Source of the DNA: Salinibacterium sp. ZJ450
GTDB lineage: Bacteria; Actinomycetota; Actinomycetes; Actinomycetales; Microbacteriaceae
Direction: 5' to 3'
Length of the DNA: 64,000 bases
Assembly (NCBI RefSeq): GCF_011751885.2
Contig: NZ_CP061771.1
Span: forward strand, 1,240,001 to 1,304,000
The notes under the pieces were generated by a model, which made no database searches, was not told the origin of the DNA, and worked only from the letters and a program-made list of their open reading frames with translations. Made by a program: the position numbers and the translations under genes. Shown one piece after another: positions 1 to 16,475 of the stretch (the stretch's first letter is position 1; every line of letters starts with the position of its first letter).

Positions 1-5
1 GAGCC

Positions 6-1313
6 GTGTCAACCTCAGCATCAGCTTTGCAGAATCAGCGAAACGACGACTCCTTCGAGGACGTCTGGGACGAACTCACCTGGCGCGGCCTCGTGCACGT
101 GTCCACGGATGCCGACGAGCTGAAGAAGCTGCTGGCGGGGGAGCCGATCACCTACTACTGCGGCTTCGACCCGACCGCGCCCAGCCTGCACCTCGGCAAC
201 CTGGTGCAGATCCTGCTGCTGCGTCGCATCCAGCTGGCCGGACACCGCCCGCTCGGTCTCGTCGGCGGCTCCACCGGGCTGATCGGTGACCCGCGCCCGA
301 CCGCAGAACGCACCCTGAACACCAAGGACACCGTCGCGGAGTGGGTTGGTTACCTGCAAGGCCAGATCGAGCGCTTCCTCAGCTTCGAGGGCGACAACGC
401 GGCGCGCATGGTGAACAACCTCGACTGGACCGCGCCGCTGTCGGCGATCGACTTCCTGCGCGAGGTGGGCAAGTACTTCCGGGTCGGCACCATGCTGAAG
501 AAGGATGCCGTGAGCGCCCGCTTGAACAGCGACGCCGGCATCAGCTACACCGAGTTCAGCTACCAGATTCTGCAGGGCATGGACTACCTCGAGCTCTACC
601 GCAGCTACAACTGCGTGCTGCAGACCGGCGGCAGCGACCAGTGGGGCAACCTCACCAGCGGCACCGACCTGATCCACAAGGCGGAGGGCGCCAGCGTTCA
701 CGCCATCGGCACCCCGCTGATCACCAACTCCGACGGCACAAAGTTCGGCAAGAGCGAGGGGAACGCCGTCTGGCTCGACCCCGAGCTGACCAGCCCGTAC
801 GCCTTCTACCAGTTCTGGGTCAATACCGACGATAAGGATGTCGTCGACCGGCTGAAGATCTTCACCTTCCTCGACCGGACCGAGATCGACCGGCTGGCGG
901 AGGCTGTGGCGAGCGAACCGTTCAAGCGCGAAGCGCAGAAGGTGCTCGCTTTCGAGGTCACCGCCCTGGTGCACGGCGAAGACGCCACGAGAGCCGCGAT
1001 CGCGGCATCCGCTGCCCTGTTCGGACAGGGCGAGCTTGCCGCACTCGACGCGGTCACGCTCGAGGCCGCGATCCGGGAGCTGCCGCAGGCGGCCGAGGCC
1101 AACTCGTCGTCGACGATAGCGCAGCTGCTGGTGGACGCGACCCTCACCAAGAGCCTGGGGGAGTCCCGCCGTGCCATTGCGCAGGGCGGCGTCTATCTGA
1201 ACAACGACAAGGTGACGGATGACGCGGCAACACTGGGCGCCGCGCTGCTGCACGGTCGCTTCGCGGTGCTCCGACGAGGCAAAAAGTCCCTCGCCGGCGT
1301 GGTCATTTCGTAA
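6..1313 (+). CDS. tyrS: Tyrosyl-tRNA synthetase
   Basis: Class I aminoacyl-tRNA synthetase that charges tRNA-Tyr with tyrosine in the cytoplasm. The 435-residue length is normal for bacterial TyrRS. The Rossmann catalytic domain carries the HIGH-type signature as HLGN (residues 62-65) and the KMSKS-type loop as KFGKS (246-250). The YxxxQ stretch for tyrosine recognition lies near residues 185-195 (SYQILQGMDY). The last 60 or so residues look like an S4 RNA-binding domain (LGESRRAIAQGGVYLNNDKV). The GTG at 6 is the earliest start in the window; upstream sequence is not visible, so a further upstream start cannot be excluded. It lies directly before the rRNA operon, a familiar order in Microbacteriaceae. 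Confidence 0.96.
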   Translation: MSTSASALQNQRNDDSFEDVWDELTWRGLVHVSTDADELKKLLAGEPITYYCGFDPTAPSLHLGNLVQILLLRRIQLAGHRPLGLVGGSTGLIGDPRPTAERTLNTKDTVAEWVGYLQGQIERFLSFEGDNAARMVNNLDWTAPLSAIDFLREVGKYFRVGTMLKKDAVSARLNSDAGISYTEFSYQILQGMDYLELYRSYNCVLQTGGSDQWGNLTSGTDLIHKAEGASVHAIGTPLITNSDGTKFGKSEGNAVWLDPELTSPYAFYQFWVNTDDKDVVDRLKIFTFLDRTEIDRLAEAVASEPFKREAQKVLAFEVTALVHGEDATRAAIAASAALFGQGELAALDAVTLEAAIRELPQAAEANSSSTIAQLLVDATLTKSLGESRRAIAQGGVYLNNDKVTDDAATLGAALLHGRFAVLRRGKKSLAGVVIS

Positions 1314-1861
1314 CCGAAAACGGCCGCGAAACTGAACCGCAATCACGGACACGCCCGGGATTTACGTTCATTTGCCGGACTGGAAACATCCACGTAATGT
1401 TTCTTCTTGTCACCCCAAAGGTGCGGGAAGCGGAAGAGCTTCCCGGCCTCAAGCCGGGACCAAGCCAACAACAATAGCTGCTTTGCGGCCCAGTTGTTTG
1501 TGCGTAACAATGCTGAACCACTTCTAGAAGTGTCTTCGCAGATCAGCCTGATAACGGCGGTCAACGAGGCCAGAAAGAAGTGCTAAGCTAAGGAAGTTGC
1601 CCCGAGGGCAGGCCGGATCGAAGATCTGGTTGTAACTCGGGTGCGTCCGATCCTTGAGAACTCAACAGCGTGCACAATGTCAAATGCCAAAAACCTCGGC
1701 CCTGACTTCGGTTAGGGAAGAGATTCCTTTGGAAAACATTTAAACAACAAAGCAAGTCAGTAATGATTTGTTCTGTCAGTTTCAAACTTGTGTCTTGTCC
1801 GCCTATTCCGGTGGCTGGACACACTAGATGTGCCGGATGTTCGCATCCGTGCAATCAAACA
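1314..1861 (+). promoter_or_regulatory. rRNA operon promoter and leader region
   Basis: No protein gene is seen in these 548 bases between tyrS and 16S. A candidate promoter is GTCAAC (1560-1565), an 18-base spacer and TAAGCT (1584-1589) with a TG extension. The -35 is weak, so this is tentative. Further down, the element TTGAGAACTCAACAGCGTG (about 1655-1673) resembles the boxA/antitermination and processing segment known from actinobacterial rrn leaders, and a related TTGAGAACTACACAG element recurs in the 16S-23S spacer. Confidence 0.55.
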
Positions 1862-6975
<5,114 letters not shown>

Positions 6976-7021
6976 CACCACTCACACACCGTTGTAAGGC
7001 TGGTGTCTGGGGAAATGAGCT

Positions 7022-7049
7022 GCTTGCGTCCACTTTGTGGTTCTCGATT
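7022..7049 (+). promoter_or_regulatory. Right arm of the 23S processing stem
   Basis: GCGTCCACTTTGTGGTTCTC within this segment pairs with 3693-3720 in the 16S-23S spacer, so the two flank 23S as a closing helix. Confidence 0.7.
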
Positions 7050-7112
7050 TACGGTCGGGAACCGCGCACACAACATGTTTTTGTTGTGTCCGCAACGACA
7101 CAAATCAATAGT

Positions 7113-7231
7113 GTTTCGGCGGCCATAGCGAGAGGGAAACGCCCGGTTACATTCCGAACCCGGAAGCTAAGACTCTCTGCGCCGATGGTACTGCAAGGGG
7201 GACCTTGTGGGAGAGTAGGACACCGCCGGAC
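7113..7231 (+). rRNA. rrf: 5S ribosomal RNA
   Basis: About 119 bases. It begins GTTTCGGCGGCCATAGCG, has the conserved loop CCCGGTTACATTCCGAACCC, and ends GGTGGGAGAGTAGG-like with the 3' segment CACCGCCGGAC pairing back to the 5' end. It closes the rRNA operon, 137 bases after 23S. Confidence 0.96.
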
Positions 7232-7242
7232 TTCTTTTAGCG

Positions 7243-7270
7243 AAATGGCCACCCGATAGGGTGGCCATTT
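7243..7270 (+). terminator. rRNA operon terminator
   Basis: A perfect 12-bp stem AAATGGCCACCC / GGGTGGCCATTT with a 4-base loop (GATA), followed by CCATTT. It starts 12 bases after 5S and is the obvious end of the rRNA operon. Confidence 0.93.
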
Positions 7271-7379
7271 CCATTTAACACATCAGAACGCGCCACGGGC
7301 GCGGCACACAAAAAGCACGCGGTGCACAGTCCCGCGGCAGATAATCACACAGAGCAGCTACACCCAGAGGAGAACCCCC

Positions 7380-9434
7380 ATGAGCGATTCCGGAGAACGG
7401 CCCAAGCGTCCCGGTGAAACGCCGCAGGGCCGCAGGTCAGATTCGGGCCGGCCGCCACGGGGAAACCCCTCGGGCGCTGGCGACTTTAAACCGCGCCGCG
7501 ACGGCGACAAGCCCGCCCGCGGAAACGACGACCGTCCGCGCCGCGATGGCGGTAGCCAGGACCGTGACCGTCAGGACCGACCGCACCGCGAAGGCGACCG
7601 TACGGATCGTCCGCGTCGCGAAGGCGACCGTACTGACGGGCCGCGTCGCGAGGGCGGCTACCAGGGGCGCCCGCAGGGCAGCGGCGGTCAAGGCGACCGA
7701 CCGAACCGGAGTAATGACTCGCGTCCGCGTCGTGACGGTGATCGTCCTCCGTACCGTGGCTCCGATGACAAGCCGCGCCGCGAGGGCGGCTATCAGGGGC
7801 GCCCTCAGGGTGACCGCCCGAACCGGAGCCACGATGAGCGTCCGCCGCGTCGTGACGGTGACCGTCCTCCGTACCGTGGCTCCGATGACAAGCCGCGCCG
7901 CGAGGGCGGTTACCAAGGTCGTCCGTCCGGTGACCGGCCGCACCGCAGCAACGATCAGCGTCCGCCGCGTCGTGACGGCGATCGTCCTCCGTACCGTGGC
8001 TCCGATGACAAGCCGCGCCGCGAGGGTGGCTATCAGGGACGTCCGTCCGGTGACCGGCCGCACCGCAGCAACGATGAGCGTCCGCCGCGTCGTGACGGCG
8101 ATCGTCCTCCGTACCGTGGCTCCGATGACAAGCCGCGCCGCGAGGGTGGCTACCAGGGACGCCCGTCGGGGGACCGGCCCTACCGCAGCAACGACGAGCG
8201 TCCGCCCCGCGAGGGCGGCTACCAAGGACGCCCGTCCGGCGACCGGCCGCACCGCAGCAACGACGATCGTCCGCGCCGCGACGGTGACAAGCCGTTCCGC
8301 CCCGCCGGTGGTGACCGTCCGCACCGCGATGGGCCGCGCACTGAGCGTCCGCAGCGTTCCGGCGACCGGCCGTTCCGCGACGACCGACCCCGCCGTGAGG
8401 GTGACCGTCCGCAGCGTTCGAGCGATCGCCCGCAGCACGGAGCCGGCCGCGACGACCGTGGTGGCCGCGGTGGCGACAACGAGCGTCGCCTGTGGACCCG
8501 CGAGGGCAAGCCTGCCCGCGGCGACTACGACTCCCGCGACCGGGAAACCCCGGAGGATCGCGACCCGTTCGGCACGAAGTCGGTACGCGTTCACCACGAC
8601 GATCCGGCCATTCCGGACTCGATCGAGGCGAAGGAGCTCGACCGGATTGCCCGCAACGAGCTGAAGACCCTGAGCAAGGAGAACGCCGAGCAGGTCGCGC
8701 GCCATCTCGTGATGGTGACCAGGCTGATCGAAGAAAATCCCGAGCTCGCCCACCAGCACGCGACATCCGCGGCTCGCCGCGCCGGCCGTATCGGCGTGGT
8801 ACGTGAGACGCTCGCGATCACCGCCTATGCCATCGGCGACTTCAACCTGGCGCTCCGTGAGTTCAGGACTTACCGCCGCATCACCGGACGTGACGACCAG
8901 CTGCCGATGATGGTCGACAGCGAGCGGGGGATCGGTCGACCCGATCGTGCCCTCGAACTGGGCCGTTCCGTGCCGCGCGCCAACCTGCCGGATGCCGTTC
9001 AGGTGGCACTCGCCATCGCGATGTCCGGTGCCCGGCTTGACCTCGAGCAGCCAGACGCCGCACTCGGCGAGCTGCAAATCCCGCAGCTCGACCCGAACAC
9101 CGCGTTTTCGTACAGCCCCGCGCTGTTCGACGCGTACGCCACGGTGCTCGAGGAGCTCGGCCGCGACGAAGAAGCACAGGAGTGGCTGCAGCGTTCCGAG
9201 CGGGCCAGCGAAGCGCTGGGCCAGGCAGAGAATCCAGAAGAGGAAGATGTCATTGAAATTTCTGAAGAGGAGATCGACCTTGCAGAAGGAGACAGTGACC
9301 TCGGAGGAGACGCTGACTTCGCCGAAGACAGCGACGTCGCCGAAGGCAGCGACGTCGCAGAAGGCAGCGACCTCGCCGAAGACAGCGACCTCGCAGGAGA
9401 CGCTGAGCCCGCAAAAGACAGTGACGACGAGTAG
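7380..9434 (+). CDS. Arg/Asp/Gly-rich repeat protein with helical TPR-like C-terminal part
   Basis: A 684-residue cytoplasmic protein of unknown function. Residues 1-370 are low-complexity and highly charged, rich in RRDGDRP, GDRPHRSND and REGGYQGRP, with four 40-residue repeats. This part is expected to be disordered and, by its RG/RD content, may bind RNA; that is inference. Residues from about 400 to 620 form a helical, tetratricopeptide-like region (ELDRIARNELKTLSKENAEQ onward). The tail from about residue 620 is acidic, with six-residue repeats such as AEDSDV. The ATG follows a good GAGGAGAA ribosome site (7367-7374). Placement straight after the rRNA operon is suggestive but proves nothing. 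No signal peptide or membrane segment is seen. Confidence 0.85.
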   Translation: MSDSGERPKRPGETPQGRRSDSGRPPRGNPSGAGDFKPRRDGDKPARGNDDRPRRDGGSQDRDRQDRPHREGDRTDRPRREGDRTDGPRREGGYQGRPQGSGGQGDRPNRSNDSRPRRDGDRPPYRGSDDKPRREGGYQGRPQGDRPNRSHDERPPRRDGDRPPYRGSDDKPRREGGYQGRPSGDRPHRSNDQRPPRRDGDRPPYRGSDDKPRREGGYQGRPSGDRPHRSNDERPPRRDGDRPPYRGSDDKPRREGGYQGRPSGDRPYRSNDERPPREGGYQGRPSGDRPHRSNDDRPRRDGDKPFRPAGGDRPHRDGPRTERPQRSGDRPFRDDRPRREGDRPQRSSDRPQHGAGRDDRGGRGGDNERRLWTREGKPARGDYDSRDRETPEDRDPFGTKSVRVHHDDPAIPDSIEAKELDRIARNELKTLSKENAEQVARHLVMVTRLIEENPELAHQHATSAARRAGRIGVVRETLAITAYAIGDFNLALREFRTYRRITGRDDQLPMMVDSERGIGRPDRALELGRSVPRANLPDAVQVALAIAMSGARLDLEQPDAALGELQIPQLDPNTAFSYSPALFDAYATVLEELGRDEEAQEWLQRSERASEALGQAENPEEEDVIEISEEEIDLAEGDSDLGGDADFAEDSDVAEGSDVAEGSDLAEDSDLAGDAEPAKDSDDE
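7744..8223 (+). repeat. 120-bp tandem repeats within a coding region
   Basis: The segment beginning CGTCCTCCGTACCGTGGCTC recurs at 7744, 7864, 7984 and 8104, exactly 120 bases apart and nearly identical. The last copy is shortened. Each unit encodes 40 residues (PPYRGSDDKPRREGGYQGRP and the following half). The period is a multiple of three, so copy number can change without frameshift. Confidence 0.93.
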
Positions 9435-10437
9435 CACGCCGCTCGCCGGGGTCGACCTGGTCCTCGCCGACCTCGACGGCGTCGTGTATAAGGGCCCGCG
9501 GCCGATCCCGCACGCCATCGAGAGCCTCAACCGCGTGGCCGAGACCGGGCGTGTCGGCTACATCACCAACAATGCGGCGCGCACCGCGGCATCCGTGGCG
9601 GCGCACCTCACCAACCTCGGCCTGAGCGTTACCGCGGACGACGTGGTCACCTCACCGCAGGCCGCGGTGAAACTGCTGGCCGAGCTGGTGCCGTCCGGCG
9701 CCACGGTGTTGGTGGTCGGCGGTGAGGGACTGGTGGACGAGGTCGAGAAGGCCGGCTTCATCGTGACCCGATCGGCCGAGGACGACCCGGCCGCGGTCAT
9801 CCAGGGCTTCTCACCCGAGGTGGGCTGGACTCAGCTCGCCGAGGCGTCGTATGCCCTGCACGGCGGAATCCCATGGGTGTCGACGAACACCGACTGGACG
9901 ATTCCGCAGGAGCGTGGCGTCGCCCCCGGCAACGGCACGCTGGTGTCGGCCGTGCACACGGCCGTGGGCCGGATGCCGGTCACCGCCGGTAAGCCGGAGA
10001 CCCCCATCTTCCACGCCGCCGTCGAACGCTTCGGCGCCGAGAAGCCGCTGTTCATCGGCGACCGGCTGGACACCGACATCCGTGGTGCGAACAGGGTCGG
10101 CATGGACTCCGTGCTGGTGCTCACCGGCATCGACGGCGCCAAGCAGGTGCTGGCCGCGACCGCGGAGGACCGCCCCACCTACATCGTCGAGGATCTACGC
10201 GAGCTGCACGACCCATACCCGGTAGCGGATGTCGCGGACGACGGCACGGTCACCGTGCGGGACTCCGTGGTGGTGATGCGCGGGAACCGGCTTGAGGTGC
10301 TGCGCGAGGGCGGGTCGAGCCTCGATTTGCTGCGGGCCGCCAGCCGGGCGATCTGGAACTCCGGACTGGCGATCTACGGCATCGACGTGCCCGGCGAGCT
10401 GTTCGACCGGCTGGGCATTCCACGGCCGCGCAAGTAG
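9421..10437 (+). CDS. HAD-superfamily hydrolase (NagD/PGP-like phosphatase)
   Basis: Predicted cytosolic phosphatase of the class IIA HAD family (NagD, p-nitrophenyl phosphatase). The nucleophile motif DLDGVV (D17, D19) is near the N-terminus, the second motif region ITNNAART follows at about residue 43, and the Mg-binding motif GDRLDTDI is near residue 213. The 338-residue length fits. I chose the GTG at 9421 because the Rossmann core begins just after it. This start overlaps the acidic tail of the previous gene by 14 bases, implying coupled translation. The substrate cannot be told from sequence. The open frame runs further upstream only because the repetitive tail lacks stops in both frames. 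Confidence 0.88.
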   Translation: MTTSSTPLAGVDLVLADLDGVVYKGPRPIPHAIESLNRVAETGRVGYITNNAARTAASVAAHLTNLGLSVTADDVVTSPQAAVKLLAELVPSGATVLVVGGEGLVDEVEKAGFIVTRSAEDDPAAVIQGFSPEVGWTQLAEASYALHGGIPWVSTNTDWTIPQERGVAPGNGTLVSAVHTAVGRMPVTAGKPETPIFHAAVERFGAEKPLFIGDRLDTDIRGANRVGMDSVLVLTGIDGAKQVLAATAEDRPTYIVEDLRELHDPYPVADVADDGTVTVRDSVVVMRGNRLEVLREGGSSLDLLRAASRAIWNSGLAIYGIDVPGELFDRLGIPRPRK

Positions 10438-10493
10438 CCCGCCGCAGCGGTCATCCGTCGGGGAACTCGGCCCCGCCGGGATACCCTTGGCGG

Positions 10494-10700
10494 GTGACCG
10501 ATGAGCCCACCCAGGAGAACACCGAAGAGCTGCTCTCGCGCCTCAGCCTGATCGAGGACCAGCCGCTTGAGGCACGGGCGGCCGCGTTCCTGCAGCTGCA
10601 CGACGAGCTGAAGGCGGCGCTCGACAGCGCTGATTCACTGCGCGCCGATTCGTTGCGCGCCGACTCCACAAACCGGGACACCGCCCGCCTCCATGGCTGA
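10494..10700 (+). CDS. Small conserved protein upstream of tlyA
   Basis: A 68-residue acidic, helical protein (EELLSRLSLIEDQPLEARAA) with the short repeat SLRADSLRADS near its end. Function unknown. It starts at a GTG preceded by TACCCT (10482-10487) with six bases between, so it is probably translated from a leaderless mRNA. Its end overlaps the tlyA start by 8 bases, indicating an operon with tlyA, nadK and recN. A small protein of this type at this place is familiar in related genomes. Confidence 0.75.
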   Translation: MTDEPTQENTEELLSRLSLIEDQPLEARAAAFLQLHDELKAALDSADSLRADSLRADSTNRDTARLHG

Positions 10701-11487
10701 GCAGCGGCTCGATGCCGCGCTGGCGGCCAGGGGACTCGCCCGATCACGCACCCACGCGGCGAAACTGATCGCCGACGGGCTGGTGACCGTCGATGGCGAG
10801 CCGGCGCTGAAGGCCGCCGCGAAGGTCGACGACGAACAGAACATCGAGGTCGCCGAGAGCGACCACTACGTCAGCCGCGCCGCGCACAAACTGATCGCCG
10901 CCCTCGACGGCTTCGCCCTGCCGGTCGCCGGGCGGCTGGCGCTGGATGTCGGGGCATCGACCGGCGGTTTCACCCAGGTGCTGCTGGAACGCGGCGCGCG
11001 ACAGGTGATCGCGCTCGATGTCGGTCACGCTCAGCTGGTGCCCGAACTCGCCGCCGACCCACGGGTGAGCGTTGTCGAAGGCTTCAACGCCCGGTTCATG
11101 ACCGCGGAAGCCCTGGCCGAGGCATCCGGCATCTCGGAAAAGCCCGACCTGGTGGTCGGCGATCTCTCCTTCATCTCACTCGGCCTGGTGCTGCCGGCCC
11201 TGGTGGACACCTGCGGCGCCGACGCCGACTTCGTGCTGCTGATCAAACCGCAGTTCGAGGTCGGACGAACCGGCATCAAGGAAGGCATCGTCAGGAGTGT
11301 CGGCCTGCGCCAGGACGCCATCAGCGGCGTGCTCTGGTCTGCCTGGGACCTCGGACTCGGCACCGCGGGTCTGCTGCCGTCGCCGATCGCCGGTGGTGCC
11401 GGAAACCGGGAATACCTGGTCTGGCTGAACGGGGTTCACGGCAGTAATCCGACAGAATGGAACGAGCGCGTTGCTGCGATGGTGTAG
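10693..11487 (+). CDS. tlyA: TlyA-family rRNA 2'-O-methyltransferase
   Basis: Predicted to methylate ribose 2'-OH groups of 16S C1409 and 23S C1920, the known activity of TlyA that underlies capreomycin sensitivity in mycobacteria. Residues 3-60 form an S4 RNA-binding domain (RLDAALAARGLARSRTHAAK). The FtsJ-like domain follows, with the SAM-binding motif DVGASTGGFTQVLL near residue 84 and the catalytic-region motifs DLVVGDLSFISL and LIKPQFEVGR. The 264-residue length is typical. It sits in a short operon before nadK and recN, the common actinobacterial order. Confidence 0.94.
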   Translation: MAEQRLDAALAARGLARSRTHAAKLIADGLVTVDGEPALKAAAKVDDEQNIEVAESDHYVSRAAHKLIAALDGFALPVAGRLALDVGASTGGFTQVLLERGARQVIALDVGHAQLVPELAADPRVSVVEGFNARFMTAEALAEASGISEKPDLVVGDLSFISLGLVLPALVDTCGADADFVLLIKPQFEVGRTGIKEGIVRSVGLRQDAISGVLWSAWDLGLGTAGLLPSPIAGGAGNREYLVWLNGVHGSNPTEWNERVAAMV

Positions 11488-11525
11488 CCCGTGCCGACCC
11501 GACGACCCAGAGAAGGATGGTGCCC

Positions 11526-12452
11526 GTGACAGCTGAGCGATACATCCTCGTCGTCGCACACACCGGCCGCGAGGATTCGCTCGAGGCCGCGGTCGCCGTA
11601 TGCCGCCAGCTGGTGTCTGCCGGCGCCATCCCCGTGCTGAGCCTTGACGAGCGGCAGGAAATGATCGCCGTCGCCCCCGACCTCGAATCCACGCTGGTGC
11701 TCGGCGGCACCGTCGAGGTCGGCGAGCTGGAACTGGTCATCGTGCTCGGTGGGGATGGCACCATCTTGCGCGCCGCCGAGATGATCCGCGACTGCACCGC
11801 CCCTCTGCTCGGCGTCAACCTCGGCCACGTCGGCTTCCTCGCCGAAAGCGAACGCAAAGACCTCACAACAACGGTGGAACGCGCCCTCGCTCGCGACTAC
11901 CTCGTCGAAGAGCGCATGACCCTCTGGGTGCGCGCCAAGGTGAACTCCGAAGTCGTCTACGAGAGTTGGGCGCTCAACGAGGTCACCGTCGAGAAGGCCA
12001 GCCCCGAGAAAATGCTCGAGGTGGTCATCGAAGTCGACGGCAGACCACTGTCGAGCTTCGGCTGCGACGGCGTGGTCATGTCGACGCCGACGGGGTCCAC
12101 CGCATACTCATTCTCAGCCGGGGGACCGATCGTGTGGCCGAGCCTTGACGCCTTGCTGCTCGTTCCGCTGAACGCCCACGCGCTGTTCTCCCGCCCGCTC
12201 GTGGTCGGACCGGATTCCACCCTCGCCGTCGAGGTGCTGAGCCGCACCCACACCACCGGCGTGATGTGGTGCGATGGACGACGCACCTTCGACCTCCCCA
12301 GCGGTGCACGTGTGGTCGTACGTCGGTCGTCCACCCCGGTTCGGCTGGCTCGCCTGAACCCTGGACCGTTCACTGATCGCCTGGTCGGCAAGTTCAATCT
12401 GCCGATTCACGGGTGGCGCGGGCCCCGCACGAATAAGGGTGTTGCCGAGTGA
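11526..12452 (+). CDS. nadK: NAD kinase
   Basis: Phosphorylates NAD to NADP, the sole biosynthetic route to NADP, in the cytoplasm. The signature GGDGT is at residues 75-79, followed by GVNLGHVGFLAE and the NADP-binding stretch TPTGSTAYSFSAGGPI. Length 308 residues is normal. The GTG at 11526 is preferred because AAGGATG lies about 8 bases before it; the ATG at 11517 is too close to that site. The gene lies 38 bases after tlyA, and its stop overlaps the recN start (GTGA). Confidence 0.95.
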   Translation: MTAERYILVVAHTGREDSLEAAVAVCRQLVSAGAIPVLSLDERQEMIAVAPDLESTLVLGGTVEVGELELVIVLGGDGTILRAAEMIRDCTAPLLGVNLGHVGFLAESERKDLTTTVERALARDYLVEERMTLWVRAKVNSEVVYESWALNEVTVEKASPEKMLEVVIEVDGRPLSSFGCDGVVMSTPTGSTAYSFSAGGPIVWPSLDALLLVPLNAHALFSRPLVVGPDSTLAVEVLSRTHTTGVMWCDGRRTFDLPSGARVVVRRSSTPVRLARLNPGPFTDRLVGKFNLPIHGWRGPRTNKGVAE

Positions 12453-14164
12453 TCGAAGAGATCGTGATCCGCAACCTGGGGGTGATCGGCGAGGCCCGCC
12501 TGCCGCTCGGCCCCGGATTCACCGCCCTCACCGGTGAGACCGGTGCGGGTAAGACCATGGTGGTGACCGCTCTCGGCCTGCTGCTCGGCGACCGTGCGGA
12601 CAGCTCCATCGTGCGGGCCGGCAGCGGACAGGCCACCGTCGAAGGACACTGGCAGGTTCCGGATGTCGGACCGGTCGTCGACCGGGTGCGGGATGCCGGC
12701 GGCGACGTCGAACCCTTCGGGGCGGGCCTGGCCGAGCTGCTGCTCACCCGGTCGATCTCCGAGGAGGGCCGGAGCCGCGCCGCGGTCGGCGGACGCTCCG
12801 CGCCCGCCGGAGTGCTCACCGAACTGGGGGAGCACCTGGTGGTGGTGCACGGGCAGTCCGACCAGCTGCGGCTGCGTTCAGCGACCGCGCAGCGCGAGGC
12901 CCTCGACCGCTTCGCCGGTGCAGATCTGCAGGCCGTCCTGGGCGACTATCAGCAGGTGTACCGCCGCTGGCAGGCGAACCAGGGCGAGCTCGACGCGCTG
13001 ATCACGGAACGAGACCAGCGTGCCCGCGAGGCCGAGCAACTGCGGGTCGGCATCGCCGAGATCGAGGCGGCGACGCCCGAGCGTGGTGAGGACGTGGCGC
13101 TCGGCGAGCAGGCCGACCGGCTCACCAACCTCGAAGACCTGCGAGTGGCCGCCGTGCAGGCCCACAACAGCGTCTCGGCCGACCCCAGCGACGAGGGCCG
13201 TGACGCGCTGGCGCTGATCGAAGACGCCCGCCGCGCTCTCGACAAGGTGGTCGCCCACGACCCGGAACTCGCGCCGATCGCCGAGGCTCTGGCCGCGGCA
13301 TCCTTCCAGCTGTCGGATGTCTCGGTGCAACTGTCCGGCTACCTCGACGGCCTCGACACTGACGCCACCCGCCAGCTTGAGAGCGTGCAGGAGCGTCGTG
13401 CCGAACTGGCCGGGTTGATCCGCAAGTACGGCCCGACCCTCGATGACGTGATCGACTTTCTCGACACCGGCAGCGCGCGGCTGCTCGAACTGGACAACGA
13501 CAGCGACCGCATCGACACGCTGCGCGTCGAGGTCGACGACGACCTCGAACTGCTGCAGCAGCACGCCGCCCAGGTGAGCGCGGCACGGCGCGCGGCGGCG
13601 GAACGACTCGCGGTGCAGGTCACCGAGGAGCTGGCGGCGCTGGCGATGCCCGACGCGCGGCTCGTGGTCGAGGTATCTGACCGGGAGGATTACTCGCTGA
13701 CCGGCAAGGACCAGGTGTCGATCCAGCTGCAGCCGCACGCTGGGGCCGACCCGCGGCCGCTCGGCAAGGGCGCATCTGGGGGCGAACTGTCCCGGGTGAT
13801 GCTGGCCATTGAGGTGGTCATCGCCTCCGCCGATCCGGTTCCCACGTTCATTTTCGACGAGGTGGATGCCGGTGTGGGTGGGGCCAGCGCCATCGAGATC
13901 GGCAAGCGGCTGGCGAGGCTCGCCCAGAATTCCCAGGTGATCGTTGTCACCCACCTGGCCCAGGTCGCCGCGTTTGCATCGAACCATCTGCGCGTGGTGA
14001 AAGACAGCGACGGCGCGGTTACCGCGTCGAGCGTGCAGCAGCTGGAGGGTGAGCAGCGGATCGAAGAAATGGCGCGGCTGCTGAGCGGATTGTCCGATTC
14101 CGAGAGTGGGCTGGCGCACGCCCGGGAACTGCTCGGACTCGCCGGCGCCGCGGCGCGCGGCTGA
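12449..14164 (+). CDS. recN: DNA repair ATPase RecN
   Basis: SMC-like ATPase acting early in double-strand break repair on the nucleoid. The Walker A motif GETGAGKT is at residues 29-36. A long coiled-coil-forming region follows (about 160-380), then the ABC signature region GASGGELSRVMLA and Walker B FIFDEVDAGVGG (near 467-477). The 571-residue length is typical. The GTG start overlaps the nadK stop by four bases, so translation is coupled. Confidence 0.95.
   Translation: MIEEIVIRNLGVIGEARLPLGPGFTALTGETGAGKTMVVTALGLLLGDRADSSIVRAGSGQATVEGHWQVPDVGPVVDRVRDAGGDVEPFGAGLAELLLTRSISEEGRSRAAVGGRSAPAGVLTELGEHLVVVHGQSDQLRLRSATAQREALDRFAGADLQAVLGDYQQVYRRWQANQGELDALITERDQRAREAEQLRVGIAEIEAATPERGEDVALGEQADRLTNLEDLRVAAVQAHNSVSADPSDEGRDALALIEDARRALDKVVAHDPELAPIAEALAAASFQLSDVSVQLSGYLDGLDTDATRQLESVQERRAELAGLIRKYGPTLDDVIDFLDTGSARLLELDNDSDRIDTLRVEVDDDLELLQQHAAQVSAARRAAAERLAVQVTEELAALAMPDARLVVEVSDREDYSLTGKDQVSIQLQPHAGADPRPLGKGASGGELSRVMLAIEVVIASADPVPTFIFDEVDAGVGGASAIEIGKRLARLAQNSQVIVVTHLAQVAAFASNHLRVVKDSDGAVTASSVQQLEGEQRIEEMARLLSGLSDSESGLAHARELLGLAGAAARG

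Positions 14165-16458
<2,294 letters not shown>

Positions 16459-16475
<17 letters not shown>

Noticed and set aside
7744-8223. Regularly spaced repeats, considered as a CRISPR array
   Set aside because: The units are contiguous 120-bp copies that encode protein in frame, without unique spacers, and no cas genes are near.
11457-11525. Upstream extension of nadK
   Set aside because: The frame is open but lies within the tlyA end, and the ribosome site AAGGATG fits only the GTG at 11526.
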